Below are positions 1-10,774 of a stretch of 64,000 nt of DNA, piece after piece. Position 1 is the stretch's first letter, and the number at the start of each line of letters is the position of its first letter. Position numbers and translations under genes: made by a program. Where the stretch lies: the NCBI GenBank assembly GCA_963969365.1, contig OZ017750.1, positions 1,178,001 through 1,242,000 on the forward strand, in the 5' to 3' direction. Under the pieces are notes generated by a model, which worked only from the letters and a program-made list of their open reading frames with translations, did not search any database and was not told where the DNA came from. This DNA is from Asterochloris sp. CNOR1. Taxonomy: Eukaryota; Chlorophyta; Trebouxiophyceae; Trebouxiales; Trebouxiaceae.

Positions 1-3000
1 CATGCCAGCCGAGGTGCCGTCCTGGCAGCAGTCGTCCCAGCCCCAACAGTCCAAGGGACAGGTCAGCAGGACAGAGCAGGTGTGTCTCTGTACCGGGGGC
101 TGCAGCCGTCCATGTGCATTACTTGCCCTCTCTCTGCCCTGTAGCCAACGTTGGCACTGCTACAGCATGCCAGGACACCTGCTTGTCTTTTATTCATGGG
201 GCGGCAATCAATCTGTGCACTCCTGCTGCAGCTGCAGCTGCAGCCCATCCCAGGCCACCGCCTGGAGAGCAACGGTCGGGGCTTCAGCCCAGTGGGAGCC
301 ACGCCCAACAACAGCCGGCGGCGGGGCACTGGCAGGCCTGTCGCACATGAGCGCAGCGGTCACGGCTATGGCCAGCCCCGGCAGCACAATGCCATGCCTG
401 CCGGGTCTGCTGGCCAACCTCAGGGCGGCTCGTCCAGCGCAGGAGCTGGCCTGAACAACTTTGGTGGGGGGCAAGCCAGTGCTGCTGTGAATCTGGTGGC
501 TTCCGGGACAAGTCCAGCAGCTGGGCAGAGGGGACCTGCCTCCAGCAGTAGCTCTTACGCATTGGCGGCAGATGCGGACAGAGTGGGCACGCACGAGGCT
601 GCTGGGCCCTCTGACAGGAGTCGTGGCAGCCACGGCTCCGGGCGCGGCAGGGGCTCGGGGCAGCGGCAGGACCGGCAGCATCGCAGCCGAGATGGAGGGG
701 GCTACAGGGGTGGTGACGGAATGCAGGGCCAGGAGCGTGGGCCACGTGGGCCCCGCAATGGACGGGACCGCTATGGTCTCCATCGCCACTCTGGGCCAGT
801 TGGCTCGCAACTGCAATCCATGCCCAGTGCAGCGGGGCCGCCGTTCATGCAGGCCCCCTATGGCAGCTTTCCTGGGCAGGGCTACTATCCTGCCATGGAC
901 GGGCAGATGTACTACCCCGCTGCTGCCTTTGGCATGGCCGGTGCCAGCGCACAGGAGCAGGTGCGTTATCTCTGCGTGGTCTCCATCTCTCCTGTGTCCC
1001 CTGCTGCTCCCGGCCACAGACGATGTAGGGCTGGCATTTCTGCCTGTCAACTGCAGCAAAATGGCATGTCCTTTTCTACATGGACTTTCCAGCAACATCA
1101 GAATGCGATGGCTCTACACACCTCTTCGAACCTGCTTGGCGCTGAAATGGTGATGCTGCTTCTTGTCTGCAGCTGCTGGCTGCTGTGCGCACCCAGGTGG
1201 AGTACTACTTTGGAGTGGAGAACCTGTGCCGGGACACCTTCCTGCGCAGCAAGATGAATGAGGAGGGCTGGATCCCCCTGCCAGTCATTGCAGGTCAGGC
1301 TGCCACACCACATGCCTGAAGCAACGGGGGTGCAGTGTCTCAGCATGCCCTTCTCTGAGCCGTGGAGCCCTTGCGCCATGCATCTGACCCGCTGCAGCAC
1401 AGCGCTGCACTGCAGTCACAAATCTCCTCACAAGCCTCCCTGACTTGGTCCGTAAGTTGCTCTCCCATTGCCTGGATGCAACAGAGGATGCGAGCTTCCT
1501 GATGCTGCCTCTCATGTGCTGCCGCAGAGTGCTGCACCTATGCGCATCCCTCACAGCGGCTTCACGGTGCCCTGCAGGCTTCAACCGGGTGCGCATGCTC
1601 ACCCCCGATGCAGGCATGATCATCTGCGCCTTGGCAGGCTCCCGGTTGGTGGAGCTGTCTGCAGATGGCATGCTGCTGCGGCCGCACAGCAACTGGAGGC
1701 AATGGGTGATGCCAGAGGCGCAGCGCGACAATGCAGCGCACATTGCGCTGGCAGCGGCTGCGGCAGCTGCAGCAGAGGCTGCAGAGCGGATGGCTGCAGC
1801 GCAGCAGGCGCCGTCAGGTGAGCTCAGCAACTGGCTGGTGCCAGGATGTGCTGCAGGCGGTGTCAGTGCAGCTCGCTGGTGGGGCATTTGGTGAGGCAAA
1901 TGGGCAGTAGTCCCAAACATGAGGACAGACAGCAAGGGGCTCGCCAGGAGGTGCCTGCTCCTGGAGCTTGCTGGGCTTCTGATCGCCAGGCTTCCCCACT
2001 CCACCTGGCAACAACATGTGGCGTGCCTGCAGGCCAGAGGGCTGGACCCAGCCGGCCAGATGCTCAGAGGCACTCTGATGCTCACCAGCCATTGGCTGAT
2101 GTTGCTGGCCAGCAGCAGCATGGGTCCCAGGGAGGAGGTCAACAGCAGCTTCAGTCCGAAAAAGCAGATCAGCAGCAGCCTGCCAGTGAAGCTGATGCAA
2201 AGCCAGATGACCAGCCTGCAGAGGATGAGGTGCTGTTCCAAATGGATGAGGTGCGCACTTTGGGTATTCATTGTGCCCCCTGCCTGGCTGCCTTCGCTAT
2301 TGTTGTGAAGCCAATACACCTGACGGATTGCCCATGCCTCTGGATTTACCTGGCAGCCAGAAGTGCAGCCAAGCTTGAAGGAAGCTGCAGAATGGTGTTA
2401 CTGCGGCGGACCCATGCTTGCGTTGCTGATGCACCGACGTGACATCAACAGTGTCGCTGGGAGGCACTCCCAGCACTTAGCTATGCCCTTAGGGTATGGC
2501 CTGTGAGTGCAGGACCAGGTGCTAGTTGGGCAGCAGCCAGCTCAGGCAGCAGCAGCTCAGCAAGGGCCAGACTTCAGCGATCATGATGTGGCAAAGCTTA
2601 TTGTCGTCACAAGCGCACGCAGTGGGGGGACCAGGGTGATGAACGGCAGCAATGATGCCCAGGATATGGTCTCTGTCATGCGGGATGGGTTTGCTGAGTA
2701 TGAGATGGTAAGACCCAAAGGCCTGCCAGCTGTCATGTAGGACGACGCGGCACCATAGCAGGCCTCAGCATGTGTGCCACCAGAAGCCGCTGTGGCCTGC
2801 GGCAATGCCTGCACTCAAGACCTGTCTTACAACTTCTTCACCTGCAGCCTGCTGTGCTTGGCATTGCCTGATGTGCTGCTTGCCTGCGTGCAGCTGCAGG
2901 GACGGAAGGGGCAGGGCGCTCAGCGCCCACCTCGGGGCGTGCCAGGCCACAATGTGTACCCCGGCAGCGTTCCCCGCAGCCAGGCGCGCGGCACCAAGAG

Positions 3001-5336
3001 GTGGGCAGGCCGTTGCCTCCGCGTGCCCGCATCTTGGGTGGCACCTTCTGCAGGCACTATGCAATTGCTGGAAGCTCTGCCTGCCTTGCACAGCTTCAAG
3101 GGATGAGGCGCCATTGCTGCCAGCCTTTGCATGTGCTGGTGGGGCCCTCTCAGGTCCCACTCTGTGGTGATGGCTGCCTGCAGGCCCAGCCTGTCCGGCG
3201 AGAGTGCCCCCTCCAACTCGGTGGGCTGGATGCTGGGCAGCACGCCCCCCACCCAATGTCAGCATGCTGGTGAGGCTTGGTTGCAGCAATACTGCAATTT
3301 CCTCTTGCGTTACATGGAAGGGCATCACAGCCTGTAGCGGGCCGGCCACATCTGCAGAGCACAGCAACTCCGGCTGACTGATGCAGTCCATGCGCCTTCG
3401 CATTGTCTGCATTTTGCCTGCACATCGCTCGCCGTCTGGCTGCAGGACCGGTGCCCTCGGCACCTTGCTCCTCCCAGAGCAAGAACGGTGCAGGCCCCAA
3501 GCAGCACCCATCCTACGGCCTGCTGGAGAAGAATGGCTTCCAGCCAGAGAAGTACGAAACCTACATGAAGCGTTGCCTGCAGGAGCGCGCAGCACAGGGT
3601 GGGCCACTGTGTGTGTGTCTGAGGGCCTGCACCTGCCTGGAGTGCCTGGGGCCTCAACACAGTCAGCTGAGCTCTAGGCGTGCTGCTCATTCCCAGCTGC
3701 CGTGCTTCTGGACTGTTGGCATGCTTGAGCACCACCAGCGCCTTGCTGGTCTTAGGCCTGCTCATTGCAGCACAGTGCTTGCTCTTGAGGCTTTGCTCCG
3801 CTGTGGGAATCTGCAGGCCCCGGCATGTCTGATGAGTTCAACACGTTGCTGCGCTTCTGGAGCTACTTCCTGCGGGAGTCCTTCAATGGCAGGATGTACG
3901 CTGAGTTCAAGAAGTATGCCCTGGAGGACGCGGCAGCAGGCTCCCACTATGGCATGGAGTGCCTTTTCAGGTGCTGCTGGGCAAGGCTGTCTTTGGAATG
4001 CATGTCACCTGCAGTGCCAGGCTGTGCAGCTGCAAGGCAGGCTGTGTGTCAAGTACTGGACAAGCAGATAAGTTGTGCACAGGGGGTCCCAGGGAGGGCC
4101 ATGCTGCCTTGCCCATTGCAGTATTGCCAGGCTCAGGCAACCCCTTAGGCAGAGGTTGGAAGTTGTTGGGGCAGCAGCGAGCTGCCAGGCACTGCATGCC
4201 ACCTCAAGTCTGCAGACAGCAAGCTATCGCAGAGAGCAGCATGAGCTTCTCTGAGCTGGTTCGCTGGCTGCTGCAGGTACTTCAGCTATGGCCTTGAAAA
4301 GAAGCCCTTTAGGCCAGAGGTGTACAGAGACTTTGAGCAGTTGACACTCAAGGTGGGGCATCACCTTTGGCAGCCCTGCCCTGTGGTGTGAGCAGCCTTG
4401 ACAGCTAGCTGCTTGGTGAGGCTGTCCATATGTGCTGCTGGCTGGCAGGCCCGTGGCTTTGAGAGTATCTGTTGCCTGCAGGACTTTGAGTCAGGCCACC
4501 TGTACGCTCTGGAGAAGTTCTGGGGATTTCACCACTATACAGGCCTGCCAGCCGGATGCAGTCTGACTATCAACCCCAAGGTAGGTGCCTGGGGTGCTGC
4601 CTCTGCTGACAAGTGCCAGTCTGCCTAAACTGCCAGTGACATGCTGCTGTGCCATCCTTCCTGTCAAGCCAATGATGCTACAAACCATGCTAATGCCGAG
4701 CCATGATGGCTGTGCGGATACAACTTCTCAACCAAGATCTGTTCTGAGGCTTGCCAGCACCTTCACAGTACATATGTCATGAGGGAAGCGTCCCACTGCT
4801 GGTTACAAACATATTGTCAAGATATGTGCCCAACCCAGCTTTGCCTGTGCAGCTGCGAGACCTGTTGGCTGGGCCATATAAGACTCTGGACGACTTCAGG
4901 AGGGCTGAGGGCGCCACAAAGCAGGTACAGTGCCCGCTGCTTGATCTCTTCAAGGTGTCCCCAGGTGCCAGTGCAGCACCCTGGGCTCCGCTGCTAGACT
5001 CCATGTGTGCCCATGCAGCACAGCCTCCGTGCAGCTTGTTGCCATTGTGCCCTATGCACCAGTGCAACAGTGCAGCCCCCTGCCGGTGGCAGCCCCTCAG
5101 TCTTGAGAAGGTGTGCCCTGTGGATGCCCTGCGTGTGTGCCAGTGCAGCCCATGGCAGCACCTTCCAGTTTGTAGTGTCTGCGTGGCTGCAGGGTGCTCT
5201 CCCCCCGCCCTGGCTGCAGCCGCAGGGCCTCTTCAGCCACCCCATCCCAGACTCGAACACCTCCTCCCCTCGCTCTTCCAGTGACCAGCTCATCGCTGCC
5301 GAGGAGTCCGTATGCGACCCCCAGCCAGCATTCTAG
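1..5336 (+). CDS. LARP1: LARP1-type La-related protein (5' end outside the window)
   Basis: LARP1 proteins bind mRNA 5' ends, notably cap-adjacent TOP motifs, in the cytoplasm and control translation and stability of ribosomal-protein mRNAs. The sequence shows, in order: an Arg/Gly-rich low-complexity exon ending at 960; a La-type winged helix split over 1173-1293 and 1578-1816 ([13 protein letters not shown], then GFNRVRMLT); an acidic/Gln-rich exon ending about 2250; a short [11 protein letters not shown] motif near 3210; and the C-terminal DM15 repeats in exons near 3476-3599, 3817-3970, 4277-4352 and 4483-4581 ([34 protein letters not shown]). Exon 4852-4923 continues the family's C-terminal tail ([14 protein letters not shown]). 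The last exon, ending in TAG at 5334-5336, is a guess. The start codon is not visible and several middle exons are uncertain. La plus DM15 in this order is diagnostic for LARP1, so the family call is strong while the exact model is not. Confidence 0.88.
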
Positions 5337-5862
5337 TGCACTATGGCGCTCCCCGACACAGTGGTGGGGGCGGCACATGCAGCGAGGCACCTCTGGCAGG
5401 ATGCAGGGCTGCGCTGCCCCTTGGGCCCAACTTCTCAGTTTCCGCCAGTTCATGAATCTGCCCATTGACATTCTGATTTGCTTGTCTGCCGCTCTCTGCA
5501 GCTGCCCCTCAGTGAGGCAGTTCAATTGCCACCACTGTGGCCTGCACACAGCGTGCCCCAGATTTTGCAGATATACGACGTCGTCCTCAAAGTTTCATTT
5601 GCATTTGCTCTCCAAGAGATGCCTTCCCCTGGCAACAGGAGACACAGGAAACACAGATGAATGTGTCACGCTGCAGCATGAAGTGTGTGTCACTACACCT
5701 GCCCACACCTGCGTGCATTTGCATTGAGAAAAGACAAGACAAGTGGACATACAGGCAGGGCCTGCACACCTGCATGGCAGCAAACTCAATCATTGCAGCA
5801 AACTGCTATGAAGTGTAATCCCACAACTTTCAGGATATACCCCACAAGTAAAGCTTTGTTGG
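5337..5862. other. intergenic stretch, no gene seen
   Basis: This 526-nt interval separates the presumed LARP1 stop from the next start codon. It should hold the LARP1 3' UTR and the promoter of the next gene. A TGTAA near 5814 may be a polyadenylation signal but lies far from the stop. The short open frames here resemble no known protein. Confidence 0.4.
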
Positions 5863-7103
5863 ATGCAACGACTTTGCAATGCTGCGTTCGACCCAGCGCC
5901 TCCTTGCTCGAAGCCTCAAAACGGGGTAAGCGCAGCAGAGCAACCAAACTTTATGGCAGAGCTGATGTCTGGTGAGCATGGGGTGGTCCTGCATGCCTAT
6001 AAGGTTTTGCAGCGCATCAGACAAGACGTTGTCTGCTGCAGGGCTCCTGGCAGACCTTGATGAGCAAGCTCCACACTCCACCAAACTCTACGCTTGGAGT
6101 TTGCTGGTTGGAAATGGACTCATCGCACCAGAAGTATGGCTAGAGCGTGACATGAGCAACACCCTCCTTCTGTACCACCCTGTCCCATGTCTGCGAGCCC
6201 TGCTCGCCTTTGGCCAGGGCCAGTGTCAGGCCGTGCTCAGCGCGGGCGAACAGGCAGCCAGCATCCAGCAGCATGTTACTCAGCAGGTGACATATCAGGC
6301 ATGCTAGCACTGAGACCTGTCCTCCATTCCCTTGCCAGCACTGCACACTCATTGCTTGACAGAGAGTGTTGCAGGCACACTTGTGGCAGACTGAGCTCGA
6401 GGCAGAGTATGCAACCAGGCGACAACAGCATTCTGACGCTGCTGCATGGCTTCCTGGCATCGCTGAACAGCTGGCTCTGATGGCTGAGCTCAAAGAAGTA
6501 TTCCGCAGCAGATTCAGTGCTAGTCAAAGTGTCACTGCTCTCCTGTCAACTGAAGCCACAAGGGCTCAAGAGGCACATCAGGACCCAAGCACATTCGCCC
6601 CAGAGGACCGCCCAGAAACCAGCAGCGCTGATGCGACTGCAGCGCAGCTGTCCCGCAACACAGCACCTCCTGGCAATGCCTCACCAATCACTGCTGCAGA
6701 CATGCTCAGTATTGCCACTTCACCATCTGAGTTTACTGCCATGGACGAAGGACGCCAGGAGCAGCCTCCGCCATGGACTGAGACACCTCTCAGCATGCCC
6801 TCAAGAAGGACCTATCTTCCTGTAGGTGCCGAGGCGTTACAAAGTGACTCAGTTGGAGAACTTGAGGCTGGGCAACTGAATGTGTCAGCCCCCAGACCAG
6901 GCATGCCAGCACCTCCCCGCACCCCACCCGGCACACGACTGCCAGAGATTGGCTCATCAGCATACACACAGCAGGGCCTGCAGACAGTGCATGGCTCCTT
7001 TGTCATCATGCCAGTAAGTGACGACCAGCTGCCAAGTATGCACAACTCAATGGTGGCTGGCATGGAAGAGGTTCAGATCGCATCTTCTCGCGCTCTGTCT
7101 TAG
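5863..7103 (+). CDS. unrecognised 360-aa protein, three exons
   Basis: I do not recognise this protein. Exons 5863-5971, 6042-6286 and 6375-7103 join with matching phases (109+245+729 nt = 361 codons including the stop), and both introns are GT-AG. The start is the ATG at 5863; a second ATG at 5879 in another frame runs into a stop. Residues about 35-170 look folded and helical (STKLYAWSLLVGNGLIAPEV, then AHLWQTELEAEYATRRQQH). The C-terminal half is rich in Ser, Thr, Pro and Ala and probably disordered. No signal peptide or membrane helix is evident. It follows LARP1 on the same strand and converges on the TIM17-like gene, with 188 nt between the two stops. The function is unknown. Confidence 0.6.
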
Positions 7104-7175
7104 CACACAGAGGCCAGGTTGGGCCATTGACAACTCAGCACCAGATGGCTGGAAGGTGCATTTGCCCGCTCAGTG

Positions 7176-7180
7176 TGTAA
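7176..7180 (+). promoter_or_regulatory. TGTAA polyadenylation signal of the 360-aa gene
   Basis: TGTAA lies 72 nt after the stop at 7103. This is the canonical green-algal polyadenylation motif and the spacing is typical. Assignment rests on motif and position only. Confidence 0.5.
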
Positions 7181-7291
7181 CTGAAGACACTCTTTGTTGA
7201 TGTTATGAAAATGAGGGCTTCAGGCAGTGCGCCTCTGGTCATCAGCACTTGATTGACCAAGGCACAGCTGCCAATGATGGACATGTAGTTC

Positions 7292-8388
7292 CTAGCATGT
7301 GTCCTCAGAGGACTTCTGCTGATCCTTGCTTCTGACACCAGCTGCCTGCAGCCTGCAGGCAATGAGCTTGCCATCAATCTCCTGAGAGTGTGCACATACA
7401 AATAGAGACCCGCTGCTAACCCCGCACCTGGATTGAAATTCAGCATCACGGGCAAACTCGTATCGAGCCCACTCGACATCGTCCAGCTTGTGCAGACCAA
7501 ACACATTGAGGACGCGCTGCCAGAAGGTTTGTGTCTGGGGTACTTCATGCTCAGCTTTGGCTGCATGCCTCAGAGCTTTCCGGCTGGGCTGCTGTCCCTC
7601 AAAGTGCCGCTTTGCTGCCTCTCTGAGCTGTTGCTGTTGGGCTGCGTGAACTGCAAGCCTCCCGAGGACGCCTGCACAGCGCAACGAGCCAGGTAAGACA
7701 CCATGTCACGGTTCTCAGCCGCCTCATGGCTGGCAGCAACACTCACGGTCATCTTCGAGCAGGCCCTGCTGGACAAGCCAGACACGCAGACGCCACCCTG
7801 GCTGTGCTTGCAGCCAGAGCAGATGGCTGAAGCCAGCGGCTGCCCCGCACACTGCTGCTGCTGGGATCGTCGTCGCCTTGCCACCTGCAGGTAGGGTTTT
7901 ACTTTGCGGCATGGTACAGGATTGATGTCAGGCGAAAAGAGGAGTCACACTTCTACGCTGCACCCCAGCCAGGATGGACCCGGTCACTGCGCCTGCGACA
8001 ATGCTGTTGGCAGGACTGTCTGCACATCTCAGCAATCGCGTGGTTTCTTGAAGACCTGCAGCAGCTGCAATTCTTCAGTGGCAAAACATGTCAAACCTCA
8101 GCAGGCTGAACAGCTGGCAGCACCCTCACCTGCAAATCCCCCAACACACACCAGACAGCTGACTCCTGTGCCAATCGAGTAGGCTGCAACAGGCTTGCCC
8201 CTTGCAACTGCAAGTATGCTGCCAAGGGCACTGCCTCCAAGTGCTGCATTGTGTGGTGAGCATCCGTAGAAAGAGAGGGGTCCAGGAATGTAGGGCGAAG
8301 GGGATGCCCCACCTGCAAAGCCAGTCTTGCTGCCCAGGCGGGATTGCCACCCTTCGGTCTCCTTGCAATGAGTGTGAGCAAATGGCAT
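7292..8388 (-). CDS. TIM17/TIM22/TIM23-like membrane protein, four exons
   Basis: I rebuilt this gene from exons 8388-8130, 8055-7957, 7884-7747 and 7671-7292. All introns are GT-AG, 72-75 nt long, and phases match, giving 291 aa. Residues about 50-140 hold three Gly/Ala-rich hydrophobic segments spread over exons 1-3 (GGSALGSILAVARGKP; NSIVAGAVTGSILAGVQ; TTIPAAAVCGAAAGF). The second, with its preceding DSPAN turn, matches the Tim17 domain pattern seen in TIM17/22/23, TIMMDC1 and the complex I subunit NDUFA11. The C-terminal 120 residues are charged and soluble-looking (VFGLHKLDDVEWARYEF) and I do not recognise them. The location is inferred to be the mitochondrial inner membrane or chloroplast envelope, with a role in import or complex I assembly; which one is open. 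The start is the first ATG of exon 1, 158 nt from the divergent RPP0 start. Confidence 0.68.
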
Positions 8389-8546
8389 ATGCTCCTGCAG
8401 CAAGTTGATCGGCAGGGCTGAAAAGAATTATGGTGACTGACCTACACGCACCTGACAGCCGCCCTGCCCTGCCCCCGACATCTCCCAGCAGAAGTGCAGG
8501 TTAAAGTTGCCTTGATCAGCACACTGCTGATCTCGGTCCTGCCACC
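8389..8546. promoter_or_regulatory. shared divergent promoter of the TIM17-like gene and RPP0
   Basis: Only 158 nt lie between the two opposed start codons, so both promoters and both 5' UTRs must fit here. No TATA box is obvious. The segment next to RPP0 is pyrimidine-rich, and the RPP0 start has a strong GCCACCATG context at 8541-8549. Confidence 0.55.
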
Positions 8547-10687
8547 ATGTCGTCCAACCGCATGGCCAAGAAACAGCAGGTTTGCAGTGCATCCATCTGG
8601 GCCTCTTCCCTTGCCTGGATCTGAGTGAGAATGTGGCCTTCCTCTCCCCCTTGCTGCAGTATGACAAGAAGCTGAGGGATTTCCTCAGCACCTATGACCG
8701 GGCGTTCATTGTGGCTGCGGACAACGTGGGCTCCAAGCAGTTCCAGGACATCCGCAGGGTGAGCTGGGACCTGAGGGTGCACACTGCCACCATTGGTAGG
8801 GCTGGAGCAGGGGGCAGGCCAAGGGCCAGAGCTGCGCTGATCAGCCCATCTCCTGCAGGGACTGCGCGAGCACAGCGTGGTGCTGATGGGCAAGAACACG
8901 CTGATGAAGCGGTGCATCCGCCTGTACTGTGAGGGCGAAGGCGACGAGAAGTGGACCCCTCTGCTGGAGGAGCTGGTCGGTAATGTGGGCATCATCTTCA
9001 CAAAGGTGAGTGGAGCAGCATCTTGCAGCTCTCTCTGTCGGGGGAGAACAACAATATCTACATGCTCCCCGCATGAGAGGACCAGTTGTAGTCTGTGTAT
9101 GCTGGCCCTCTTGATACCTTTGACTGGGAGTGCCCACTTTGGCAAGGCATTCTGAGGAGCTGCCAGAGTCAGGCTGCCTGATACGCAGTGTGTTCTTCCG
9201 TCTGCTTGTTGAGGCACTGGGCTACTCTCTGCAGCCCCACCCCAAACTCTTGCCTGGTGGGCACTGCCTGCAGGGTGACCTGAACGAGGTCAGGGAGCAG
9301 ATCATGTCCTTCAAAGTTGGCGCCCCTGCTCGTGTCGGGCTGGTGGCCCCCAACAGCGTGGAGGTGCCTGCCGGTGGCACTGGGCTGGACCCCTCCCAGA
9401 CTAACTTCTTTCAGGTGTGCAGCTCTGCCCCTGTGCAGCCTGAGGGAGGATGTGTTTCATGGAAGACCTGTGCAGCTGTGGCTGTATGTTTGCAATGTTG
9501 GGCCCTCTGGGCTGTGCAGTGGGTAGCTGTGCTGTGCACCCCTGTCTGGTCAGGGCTGAGCACAAGCTGCACTCCTGAGGGCAGCGACCCCATCAGTGAG
9601 CTTCTGTGTGTTGCCTGCAGGCTCTGAACATTCCCACCAAGATTAACAAGGGTACTGTGGAAATCGTGGCGCCTGTGAGCCTGGTCAAGGAGGGCGAGAA
9701 AGTGGGCGCCTCAGAGGCCACCCTGCTCGCTAAGCTGGGCATCAAGCCGTTCTCATACGGCCTAATCGTCACCAGGGTCAGCCTTTGCACAGCACTCAAA
9801 GGCTCTTCGCAATCTGAGTGATGCTGCAATATGCATCTAGCTGCAACCGCTCTACCTGTAACACTTATGCGTGCCCTTGATGCAAGGGTCCGCAGCTCCT
9901 GCGTGTGAGATGCAGGTGTTTGATGGGGGGTCTGTGTATGACCCCAAGGTGTTGGACATCACTCAGGAGGACCTGAAGAAGTCGGTGACCACCGCCATCC
10001 AGCGTGTGGCTGCAGCCTGCCTGGCCATTGGGTACCCCACCCTGGCCAGCATCCCCCACAGCGTCATCAATGGCTACAAGCGGGTGCTGGCTGTCTCAGT
10101 GGAGACAGACTACACCTTCCCACTGGCAGAGAAGGCGCGCAGAGTTTGCCTGCTGCTTACTGGTCAACTGGACATGCACATGCTGCCTCTGCTGTGCTGC
10201 TCGGGGTTGTGCTGCTGCCCAGAGTCATAGCCGTCCTCCGTGCATGCTCAGTGTTGCTGAGTCAGCTGTGCTTCTGTGCTGAATTGGGAGTGCTGCTGCC
10301 CTTCCTGTTTGCCAGACTGACTGTCACAGCCAGTTGTATTCGTGTTGCTTTAGGTGAAGGAGTACCTGGCTGATCCCTCTGCCTTTGCATCGGCAGCCCC
10401 TGCTGCCGCTGAGGAGAAAGCAGAGGCCAAGGAGGAGGCCAAGCAGGAGGTGGGCGGCTGCAGCTGCATTGCCTTTTGTGTGGCTGGCCGCTGCCTGCCC
10501 TGCTGTAGCCCGCAACTGATGCTGCACTATGGCTCCTGCTGCCATGCCAACATCTGCCATTTGCGCTGTTGGTGCCAGCTGCAACATGAAATGGTGATTG
10601 CTACAGTGACTCAATGTTGTGTTTCCTGTAATGCAGGAGGAGGAAGAAGAAGAGGATGACGACATGGGCTTCTCCCTGTTCGACTGA
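8547..10687 (+). CDS. RPP0: 60S acidic ribosomal protein P0, eight exons
   Basis: P0 anchors the P1/P2 stalk on the large ribosomal subunit and helps recruit GTPase translation factors. Exons are 8547-8579, 8660-8758, 8859-9005, 9274-9414, 9621-9776, 9916-10134 (or 10143), 10354-10449 and 10637-10687. All phases are zero and the protein is 313 aa, normal for the family. The N-terminal rRNA-binding L10 domain is clear ([21 protein letters not shown]). The central insertion domain is there, and an Ala/Glu-rich hinge leads to the conserved acidic tail ending [10 protein letters not shown]. The start sits in a textbook GCCACCATG context. The donor of intron 6 is unusual: family alignment puts the exon end at 10134, before GCGCGC, while the nearest GT, at 10144, would add Ala-Arg. 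The gene converges with IMPL1, with 87 nt between the stops. Confidence 0.96.
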
Positions 10688-10756
10688 GCCTGTGCCGTGC
10701 CTGCTGCCTCGTGTTTTGCATCGATGGCCTCTGCACTTCACACAAAACGTGTCTTG

Positions 10757-10761
10757 TGTAA
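10757..10761 (+). promoter_or_regulatory. TGTAA polyadenylation signal of RPP0
   Basis: TGTAA lies 70 nt after the RPP0 stop, the usual place for this green-algal signal. It falls only 14 nt before the end of the convergent IMPL1 coding region, so the two transcripts probably overlap at their 3' ends. Confidence 0.6.
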
Positions 10762-10774
10762 CTGCCTCTGCATT

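Noticed and set aside
208-1098. Long minus-strand open frame opposite LARP1
   Set aside because: It mirrors a GC-rich low-complexity exon on the plus strand and has no recognisable domain, while the plus strand carries the RG-rich LARP1 region.
1285-2319. 344-codon minus-strand open frame opposite the La domain
   Set aside because: The plus strand holds the conserved La winged helix; the antisense translation shows no family motif and is Ala/Ser-rich by composition.
5879-5927. Start at the ATG of 5879 giving a mitochondrial-presequence-like peptide (MLRSTQRLLARSLK)
   Set aside because: Its phase does not fit the 6042 exon and it runs into TAA; the ATG at 5863 with the donor at 5972 fits exactly.
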